The notes under the pieces: model-generated
Database searches by the model: none
Told to the model about the DNA's origin: nothing
What the model saw: only the letters and a program-made list of their open reading frames with translations
Made by a program: the position numbers and the translations under genes
IMG/VR virus record: IMGVR_UViG_3300022200_000031
Location: 1 to 64,000 of that record
Direction: 5' to 3' (one strand)
Length of the DNA: 64,000 nt
DNA from: a virus
In this document: piece by piece, positions 57,825 through 64,000 of the stretch
Numbering within the stretch: the stretch's first letter is position 1
How the letters are laid out: each line of letters starts with the position of its first letter

Positions 57825-58701
57825 GTATGAGCTCTGCCTAACCTACTCTTGGGGTCCTATCGATCAGGGTATGTGTGGACACATATTTGAGTGTATTGAA
57901 TACTACTTCATTCTGAAAGAACATTACAGTGTGTGTATATTCATTCCTGAGCCACTCAGCAAGAAGTTCATAGAGGATACTGTTAGGGACAAGTATGATT
58001 TCACAGAAGAGGAAACAACGGACCTTTTCGATAATACTATCTTTGGCAATCATCCTAAGATTCTGAAGGGAAGTAATGTACTGTTAACGGATGCTGGGTT
58101 TGGAAAGATGACTAACAGACATCTATTGTTTGATAACATCATGGCTTTTCCATGCGCCGATATGTCATTCAAACAAATGGAAGGTATTACTGTATTCCAG
58201 GATGACCGCATGTATGGTACGGATGCCAAATGCACAACCCATCACTATGTAAAAAAGATTCTACTAGATCGTTATAAGACAATTGGTGATAGTGTTATTG
58301 ATACTAACCTTGTATATGCTACTAAGAATGCAAGAGGGCTTGATGAGTCCATCTACACAGAGTTGGAGCAGTACCCAGGAAACTTTCTGCTGTTGACTAA
58401 TACAGAGATTAAGGGTATACTATCCGATCGTTATACACAGGAAGAGATGCCTGTGAAGAATCTATTTGAGAAGTTTAGTACATACATCTATACTCCTGTA
58501 GGAAAGAAGTATGATTGCAGTCCTAGATTCTTGGTAGAATGCAAGCACTATGGTAAAAATGTTATATTCCATAACATTGACTATTGGGATGTTGATCATG
58601 GTTTGAAGTGGAGAGTCTATGACATCGAGTACGATTATGATTCACTACTTCTTAGATCGGATGATAGTATCATAGAATTAATAGGAGACATCATTGGATA
58701 A
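57802..58701 (+). CDS. Glycosyltransferase-like protein, paralog B
   Basis: A 299-residue protein. GHIFECIEYYFILKEHYSVCIFIPEPLSKKFIED parallels the previous protein; KGSNVLLTDAGFG, NLVYATKNARGL and SPRFLVECKHYGKNVIFHNIDYWDVDHGLKWR (E-x-x-x-x-G-x-x-V) continue the GT-B-like scheme. Overlaps its paralog by 23 nt. Tandem duplication with divergence is likely; enzymatic role inferred. Confidence 0.5.
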   Translation: MIVQIPSKYELCLTYSWGPIDQGMCGHIFECIEYYFILKEHYSVCIFIPEPLSKKFIEDTVRDKYDFTEEETTDLFDNTIFGNHPKILKGSNVLLTDAGFGKMTNRHLLFDNIMAFPCADMSFKQMEGITVFQDDRMYGTDAKCTTHHYVKKILLDRYKTIGDSVIDTNLVYATKNARGLDESIYTELEQYPGNFLLLTNTEIKGILSDRYTQEEMPVKNLFEKFSTYIYTPVGKKYDCSPRFLVECKHYGKNVIFHNIDYWDVDHGLKWRVYDIEYDYDSLLLRSDDSIIELIGDIIG

Positions 58702-59296
58702 TTATTGTCTCACTGTAACATATAAATGTCAGTGGCATTGCCCATACTGCATTACTGATACACACTCTAAGAGTATAGAGTATGATCAGGTACTAGACAA
58801 CATTAAAAGGATACCCGATCGTGCTCATGTCTCCCTTAGTGGCGGAGAACCTGGTATGTTACCAACAGGAAAGATCATAGAGGTTATTAATAGACTGCGT
58901 GAGAAGCAATGTGTGGTACAGGTTAATAGCAATGGGTTGATTTTTAAAAGACCCGCTATTGTTGATATGGTGGACTTCATCTTCTACCATTGCAGTGAGA
59001 ACCTGGATATTGATGATGAGGTTGTAAAGGATTACCCTGATAAGACTCAGTACATGGTAGTTGTAACAGACAACAACATTGATAAACTCAGATCATTTTT
59101 GGATAAGCATAATGATATTCATATATCAATTTATGCAGCTAAAGAGGTCCCTGTCAATGGTAAGGTTGGCGAACATCTCAGTAAAAAGAACGCTATCAGA
59201 CTCGTGCGTGAGTTTAAGGATTACATCAAACCAGATGAGGTTCCACACATCCTAAATTTCAATGAGTATACTTTGCAGACAGAACACATTAAATGA
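58694..59296 (+). CDS. Minimal radical SAM enzyme 3
   Basis: A 200-residue protein with TTG start 58694 (AGGAG 6 nt ahead). C12-QWH-C16-PY-C19 and HVSLSGGEPG form the radical-SAM core, then VQVNSNGLIF; no C-terminal auxiliary-cluster cysteines. Such short enzymes usually need partner proteins. Overlaps both neighbours. Confidence 0.82.
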   Translation: MDNYCLTVTYKCQWHCPYCITDTHSKSIEYDQVLDNIKRIPDRAHVSLSGGEPGMLPTGKIIEVINRLREKQCVVQVNSNGLIFKRPAIVDMVDFIFYHCSENLDIDDEVVKDYPDKTQYMVVVTDNNIDKLRSFLDKHNDIHISIYAAKEVPVNGKVGEHLSKKNAIRLVREFKDYIKPDEVPHILNFNEYTLQTEHIK

Positions 59297-60297
59297 TTAA
59301 TAATTATACATTTCCTTTAATTGATAAAGATGAACCTATATGTCAGCGCGCTAAACTTGACACAGGGACTTTCTGTAATTATGAGTGTTCTTTTTGTTAC
59401 TATATTGATCGCCTGCATGAGAAGACAGATCTGGATGTGGTAAAACAGCGTGTGGATTATATCTATGAATGTGGTATCCGCGAAGTAGATCTTAGTGGGG
59501 GTGAATCTTCTGTCCGTACTGATTGGTTTGAGCTGCTGGACTATTGTAAGTCAAAGGAAATGTCAGTCAGTACGGTGACTAACGGATACAAGTTTGCTGA
59601 CCATGATTTTATGAAAAAGTCAAAGGAGCATGGATTGCAGGAGATTCTGTTTAGTGTACATGGGCCCAATAATGACATCCATGATCTTGTAGTTGGAAGA
59701 AAAGGAGCATTTAAGCGAATCATTAAAGCAATTGAGAATGCCCATGATCTAGGAATACTGGTTCGTATCAATTATGTTGTTAATCAACATAGCTACAGTC
59801 TAACAGATGAGTTTGTGTGCATGGTTGATCAGGTGAAGCCATATGAACTGAACTTTCTCACACTAAACTTCTTTGGTTCCGCTAACGAGTATCTACCATA
59901 CAAACTGTCTACTACTCATATCAAACACTGCATTGATATTGTTGACGTTCCTATTATTAATGTAAGGTATGTACCATATTGCTATATGGAAGGGTACGAG
60001 AAGTATGTCTGCAACACGTTCCAGCATATCTATGACAGATACGATTGGAATATGGCAGTGTATGATCAAAGAATAGATCCGGAAGTGTATAAAAAAGATC
60101 CTCTGGATGCATTATATAAGCAAGCGCAGGAAGACCGTAAGCGCATGTACTATAAACCAGAACAATGCAAGGGATGTAAGCATCTCCTAATATGTGATGG
60201 GTTGGAGAATGTAGTTCATGATGATGTAATGCCAACAGAAGGACCAGTGGTGAAGGAGATCAATCACTACAGGAAGGAATACTATGCCAAAGTATAG
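59293..60297 (+). CDS. Radical SAM enzyme 4
   Basis: A 334-residue protein. GTFC28-NYE-C32-SF-C35-YYID, VDLSGGESSVR, SVSTVTNGYKF, EILFSVHGPN. The C-terminus holds PYCYMEGYEKYVCNTF and EQCKGCKHLLICDG, a SPASM/twitch-like Cys set for an auxiliary cluster. Overall like MoaA/PqqE-type peptide or sugar-nucleotide modifiers. ATGA-type overlap with the previous gene. Confidence 0.87.
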   Translation: MINNYTFPLIDKDEPICQRAKLDTGTFCNYECSFCYYIDRLHEKTDLDVVKQRVDYIYECGIREVDLSGGESSVRTDWFELLDYCKSKEMSVSTVTNGYKFADHDFMKKSKEHGLQEILFSVHGPNNDIHDLVVGRKGAFKRIIKAIENAHDLGILVRINYVVNQHSYSLTDEFVCMVDQVKPYELNFLTLNFFGSANEYLPYKLSTTHIKHCIDIVDVPIINVRYVPYCYMEGYEKYVCNTFQHIYDRYDWNMAVYDQRIDPEVYKKDPLDALYKQAQEDRKRMYYKPEQCKGCKHLLICDGLENVVHDDVMPTEGPVVKEINHYRKEYYAKV

Positions 60298-60910
60298 TAT
60301 TCTAATTCCCACTCATAATAGACCTGAACTGTTTCAGAGATGTATTGCCAGTGTACAGAGAGGTATGCTTGGTGCTGACTACGAGATTATAGTTAATAAT
60401 GATTCACGAGATATTGAGGAAGTAGAAAGATATAACATTAAGTACTACTACATGCGCAATGATAATCTTGGTATGATATACAAGTTTCTATTTGATAGAG
60501 CAAACGGTGAGTATGTGTACTACATGGAAGATGATGATATTATGGATCCAAACTTCTATGAGCGCATTAAGTTATTCAACGAGGATATTATGTTTGGCAA
60601 CTATGTTCCTTTTGAATGGAATAAGTCATTCATTGAGTATATGAGATCAAGACCACAATCATCAAAGGAAGATTTCCTGGAAACATTTGATCCACACCAT
60701 TTCCAACTGTGCCAGATTATGTTTCGGAAATCTGCATTGGCAGACGCTGATTTTCCTACCGACAACAACCTACAGAATGATTTCCTTTTATTTGAGAGAC
60801 TGCAGGGTTCGTTTAGAGTAGTAAACAACTTCTTCTATAAACAAACAATTGATGGTGGTGATAATATTAGCTTCAGCTACCTCAATAAGGATCCAAGATG
60901 GACTTCATAA
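60284..60910 (+). CDS. Glycosyltransferase family 2
   Basis: A 208-residue GT-A enzyme. YSILIPTHNRPELFQRCIASVQ is the nucleotide-binding start, IIVNNDSRD and YVYYMEDDDIMDP (D-x-D metal motif), and a DNNLQNDFLLFERL-type C-terminal acidic helix. It lacks membrane segments, so it probably glycosylates a soluble acceptor, possibly a virion protein or a nucleotide-linked sugar. Overlaps the adjacent radical-SAM genes. Confidence 0.88.
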   Translation: MPKYSILIPTHNRPELFQRCIASVQRGMLGADYEIIVNNDSRDIEEVERYNIKYYYMRNDNLGMIYKFLFDRANGEYVYYMEDDDIMDPNFYERIKLFNEDIMFGNYVPFEWNKSFIEYMRSRPQSSKEDFLETFDPHHFQLCQIMFRKSALADADFPTDNNLQNDFLLFERLQGSFRVVNNFFYKQTIDGGDNISFSYLNKDPRWTS

Positions 60911-61818
60911 AGGTATCTGGTGTAGATCATTATGAACAGAGATTGTATGTTCATTGGGATGTAACTACTATTTGTGAGTACAAATGTTCCTACTGTTATG
61001 CTCGCAAACAATACAAGGATCAATGGAATCGTCCTGGAAACTGGGAGGATCACAAATACATTATTGACGAGTTGAGTAAGAGTACACTCCCTGTGTTTCT
61101 TGGTCTCCTTGGTGGAGAACCAACATCCCATCAGAGATACTTTACTTTACTTGATATGATTAATGAGAAAGTACTAACTCATCCAGACTCCAGAATGTAT
61201 ATTACAACCAATGGAGCCAAGAGTACAGAGTTCTTTGATAAGCATAAGACATCTAACGGTAAAACTTATTTCCTTTGGAGTCTCCACCCTGAGTATGCAG
61301 ACTTCGATACATTCTATAACAATGTTCAATTGATGAACAGCAAAGGATACAAAACAAAGATAAATTTGATGCTTCATCCTGGCAAAAGATACTGGGAAAG
61401 ACAAAAGGAATGGTATTATCAGCTATCGGAGCTCCACTATGCTATACTACATCCTCATTTCATCTATCATGGGTTTGATAAGGATGTGAAGTATACAGAT
61501 GAATTCTTTGAGGAGTTTAACTTCCTACAGGATCAGAGAATAAAGGAATTTGTGTTTGAGGATAGTGTAGGAGAGAGTTATATACTTTCCGACTATGAGA
61601 TATTCAAGGGTGGGCATAACCAGTTCAAGGGCTGGCAGTGTTGGCATAATAATTTCGAGATTAGGAATGATGGGTTGATATCCGATCAATGTTTTGATAG
61701 GCAGGGTAGACAAATCACAAAGGACTTCTTTAAGAATATTACAGAGATCGTACCCAGAGTATGTCCACACAACTATTGTAGCTGTGATGGCCTAATGAAG
61801 ATTAGGAAAGAAAAATGA
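60898..61818 (+). CDS. Radical SAM enzyme 5
   Basis: A 306-residue protein. VTTIC26-EYK-C30-SY-C33-YARK, FLGLLGGEPTSHQRY, MYITTNGAKS, FLWSLHPEY. The C-terminus has GWQCWHNN, LISDQCFD, RVCPHNYCSCDG: a twitch/SPASM-like auxiliary-cluster set. Shares the C-terminal plan with enzymes 6 and 7. Function unknown. Confidence 0.87.
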   Translation: MDFIKVSGVDHYEQRLYVHWDVTTICEYKCSYCYARKQYKDQWNRPGNWEDHKYIIDELSKSTLPVFLGLLGGEPTSHQRYFTLLDMINEKVLTHPDSRMYITTNGAKSTEFFDKHKTSNGKTYFLWSLHPEYADFDTFYNNVQLMNSKGYKTKINLMLHPGKRYWERQKEWYYQLSELHYAILHPHFIYHGFDKDVKYTDEFFEEFNFLQDQRIKEFVFEDSVGESYILSDYEIFKGGHNQFKGWQCWHNNFEIRNDGLISDQCFDRQGRQITKDFFKNITEIVPRVCPHNYCSCDGLMKIRKEK

Positions 61819-62708
61819 AAATAATGAATGCTACACGTGAGTACGATGTCCACATCTGTTACGATATTACACTAGCATGCAACAATAGATGTGAGTACTG
61901 CTACTGCCTGGATGACCTTGACAATAAGAAGAAATGGAATGAGGAAACATTCCAACTATTCAAACAGGAACTTGCTAAGCTAACAGATTATAGGGTTCGT
62001 GTGTCTCTTGTGGGTGGAGAACCCCTAGTAATACATGACAAACTACATCGTGTTAAAGAATTACCAATTAGTAGCCTGCAGATCATTAGTAATCTCAACT
62101 TCCCCGAAAGAAACTTTGAAAAGATCCTGACCAATGTAGTGGATGTAAATCCCAACCTACTTGCTGTGTCATGGCACCCATCCTCCAAACTGGATGATGT
62201 TAGAAGGAATATCCTGAAGGCAAAAGAGGCTGGTTTAAATGTAGTGATATCATATCTACTTGATCAGGATAACCTGGATGAGATCTGGGAGGAGGCACAT
62301 TGGGCATTGAATAATGAAATCTGGTTTGTTGTAGACATCATACATACTAATGGGGAAGATAGATTTAAGGATAAACGAAACGCCAAGTATGTTAAACTAC
62401 TCCATCTATCCCAGAGACTGCCCGTAGATCTGCAGATCATTGATCCACTAACAGTTACTATTGATGAAAGCATCTACGATCAGGTTGATATGATGCTGCT
62501 GGATATGAAAGACATCTCTAAGCGATACTACACACAATGTAAACACACTGCATTGGATGTACATTATGATGGTAGCTATGATGTACAATGTAGTCATCCA
62601 TACTCAGGTCATCTGAAGGATGGACTTGAGATCAGAAGCGTGTTTTGTGACAATCACACATGCGATAAAAATGTTACAACTTATAAGAGACTACTAAGAC
62701 GTAAATGA
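61815..62708 (+). CDS. Radical SAM enzyme 6
   Basis: A 297-residue protein. IMNATREYDVHICYDITLAC22-NNR-C26-EY-C29-YC, SLVGGEPLV, LQIISNLNFPERNFEKI, AVSWHPSS. C-terminal Cys: YYTQCKHTALDV, VQCSHPYSG, VFCDNHTCDKN. It is a tandem paralog of the next gene. ATGA overlap upstream and downstream, so strictly coupled. Confidence 0.87.
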   Translation: MKIMNATREYDVHICYDITLACNNRCEYCYCLDDLDNKKKWNEETFQLFKQELAKLTDYRVRVSLVGGEPLVIHDKLHRVKELPISSLQIISNLNFPERNFEKILTNVVDVNPNLLAVSWHPSSKLDDVRRNILKAKEAGLNVVISYLLDQDNLDEIWEEAHWALNNEIWFVVDIIHTNGEDRFKDKRNAKYVKLLHLSQRLPVDLQIIDPLTVTIDESIYDQVDMMLLDMKDISKRYYTQCKHTALDVHYDGSYDVQCSHPYSGHLKDGLEIRSVFCDNHTCDKNVTTYKRLLRRK

Positions 62709-63622
62709 CCAAGATAATGAACGCCCACAATGAATATGTTGTGGACCTACACTATGATATTACATTGGCATGCAACAACCGTTGTAGTTACTGCTATGCC
62801 CTGGATTATCTTGACAACAAGAAGAAGTTTAATGAGGAAACATTTGGCCAGTTAAAGGAAGCGTTGGTACAGTTCCGGAAAGATAATCCTGAGTACAAGA
62901 TAAGGCTAACATTGTTGGGCGGTGATCCTTTTGTGATTGAGAACTTTAGTAGAGTGAAGGAACTTCCTGTTGATAGCGTTGAGATCTTATCCAACCTCAA
63001 CTTTCCCAAGAGACACATTGATAAGATAATGCCAACTCTGCAGAGCATGAAATGTTTTGTCGCTGCATCATGGCATGAATCATCTGATATTGAATTGGTG
63101 AAATCAAATGTCCTAAGAATGAAGGGGGAGGGTATTGATATTGGTATTTCCTTCCTTCTTGATGATAAGAATCTCCCGTGGGTGTACGAACATGCCCTCT
63201 GGGCAATCGGTAATGACATTCCCTTTGATGTGGATATTATACGCGACAAAGATAATAATGATTTATTTACTGACACAGATGATGCTCGGTATGGGTCAAT
63301 GTTAATTAACTCCAGGCGACTACTTGTGTCCTCTGCAGGTGAGGAAGTGTACAACACTATTGACGATCGTCATTTTAATGTATATGATATGTACAAGTAT
63401 GATCTAAAGAATATCTCCAGTCAATACTATACAGAATGTAAACTATCTGCTCTGGCAGTTAGATATGATGGTACAATCAACTCCCAGTGTGGCTACCATT
63501 ACAAAGATCACATATCTAACGGATTAAAGATCCCCAAAGTTTTTTGTGATAATAGGACATGCTATTGCAACACCACCACATACAAAAGACTCCTAAGACC
63601 AAAAGCGGGTGCCAAGGTATGA
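62705..63622 (+). CDS. Radical SAM enzyme 7
   Basis: A 305-residue protein. DITLAC23-NNR-C27-SY-C30-YALDYLDNKKKFNEETF, TLLGGDPFV (E of GGE replaced by D), EILSNLNFPKRHIDKI, AASWHESS, then YYTECKLSALAV, SQCGYHY, VFCDNRTCYCN. Collinear with the previous gene over its full length. The GGD variant is unusual for SAM binding and may mark a changed function. Confidence 0.87.
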   Translation: MTKIMNAHNEYVVDLHYDITLACNNRCSYCYALDYLDNKKKFNEETFGQLKEALVQFRKDNPEYKIRLTLLGGDPFVIENFSRVKELPVDSVEILSNLNFPKRHIDKIMPTLQSMKCFVAASWHESSDIELVKSNVLRMKGEGIDIGISFLLDDKNLPWVYEHALWAIGNDIPFDVDIIRDKDNNDLFTDTDDARYGSMLINSRRLLVSSAGEEVYNTIDDRHFNVYDMYKYDLKNISSQYYTECKLSALAVRYDGTINSQCGYHYKDHISNGLKIPKVFCDNRTCYCNTTTYKRLLRPKAGAKV

Positions 63623-64000
63623 TGCTAGAATGGGAATGCATCCTAGAGTGCAACTACAAGTGCTCATATTGCTGTAGGTTTAATGGACCGGCTGGTGTGA
63701 CTGGTCCTATACGATACGAGAAGGATAAGGAGAAGGTTTTTGCTTTCCTTAGTAATCTGAAAGAAAAGTATCCAGACTCAGAGTTGTTTGTCTTTGGTGG
63801 GGAACCTTTCGTTCATCCATTCATTGAGGATATTGTTGCTCATCTTAATAGAATACAGATGCCATTTGTTATACAATCTAATTTCACATTATATGAAAGG
63901 ATGTATAATCTACTAAAGAAGGAAAACTATCCCCTACAGATATCTCTTCATCCAGATGATATACAGGATGAGGAAGAGATGCTCAGACAGCTGGCAGTGT
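63619..64000 (+). CDS. Radical SAM enzyme 8, 5' part
   Basis: Begins at ATG 63619 (ATGA overlap) and runs off the right edge after 127 residues. LEWECILEC11-NYK-C15-SY-C18-C, ELFVFGGEPFVHPFI, FVIQSNFTLYERM, LQISLHPDD: a complete N-terminal radical-SAM core. The cluster therefore continues beyond the window. Confidence 0.85.
   Translation, partial: MMLEWECILECNYKCSYCCRFNGPAGVTGPIRYEKDKEKVFAFLSNLKEKYPDSELFVFGGEPFVHPFIEDIVAHLNRIQMPFVIQSNFTLYERMYNLLKKENYPLQISLHPDDIQDEEEMLRQLAV

Noticed and set aside
1-64000. CRISPR array, insertion sequence, integrase or attachment site
   Set aside because: No regularly spaced direct repeats, transposase or recombinase motifs, or long terminal repeats seen.

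Overview
The window is a stretch of a lytic T4-like (Straboviridae/cyanophage-pelagiphage type) myovirus genome. The evidence is a near-continuous run of T4 core homologues: class Ia ribonucleotide reductase, RNase H-like 5' nuclease, gp33, gp59, gp32, gp26/gp51, tape measure, gp4, gp48, gp53, gp27, gp5, PAAR, gp25, gp6, gp7 and gp8. Accessory genes typical of marine T4-like phages are also present: PhoH, MazG, ClpP, an FmdB zinc ribbon, glutaredoxin and a DUF4815-type fibre-network protein. No rRNA, integrase, IS element or CRISPR array is visible. Five phage tRNAs (Arg-UCU, Thr-UGU, Pro-UGG, Gly-UCC, Trp-CCA) mostly read A-ending codons, which suggests a proteobacterial host that is more GC-rich than this roughly 42-45% GC phage. 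Near-consensus sigma70-type promoters coexist with T4-type late motifs (TATAAATA).

Layout. (1) 1-8.9 kb: virion-interior genes. Four consecutive proteins start with a T4 internal-protein-like capsid-targeting sequence (M-[KL]-S-F-x-x-[YF]-[LI]...E); two of them carry nucleotidyltransferase-like motifs. Charged or coiled-coil proteins and conserved T4-like proteins follow. (2) 8.9-18.7 kb: nucleotide metabolism and DNA enzymes (nrdA, HNH homing endonuclease, PRTase-like protein, nrdB, glutaredoxin, GIY-YIG protein, RNase H-like nuclease, PhoH, PD-(D/E)XK nuclease, ClpP-like protease). (3) 18.7-26 kb: small, tightly overlapping, probably early genes under two copies of one promoter cassette. 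This region includes MazG, two winged-helix candidates, an M15 peptidase, the tRNA cluster and a ~320-nt structured non-coding RNA candidate. (4) 26-28.4 kb: gp33-gp59-gp32, ended by a strong hairpin terminator. (5) 28.4-32.8 kb, minus strand: gp4, an unassigned protein, a tail-tube-family protein, gp26 with a probable -1 frameshift into gp51, and the tape measure. (6) 32.8-51.9 kb, plus strand: baseplate and tail fibres. (7) 51.9-64 kb, running off the window: a modification cluster with eight radical-SAM genes, a UDP-sugar-dehydrogenase-like protein, three glycosyltransferase-like proteins, and a tail-fibre-like protein that carries an (C-x-C-x-x-x)n cysteine array in front of an S74 chaperone domain.

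The most striking finding is region 7. A phage cassette of translationally coupled radical-SAM and SPASM enzymes lies directly behind the tail fibre genes and encloses a candidate substrate with eight regularly spaced cysteines. I infer a virion-protein (fibre or tip) modification pathway. Other notable signals are the programmed-frameshift signature between gp26 and gp51 (U UUU UUC), three genes (7720, 11343, 14048) in which a late-promoter-like motif overlaps the 5' arm of a hairpin at the start codon (early off, late on), and the capsid-targeting series.
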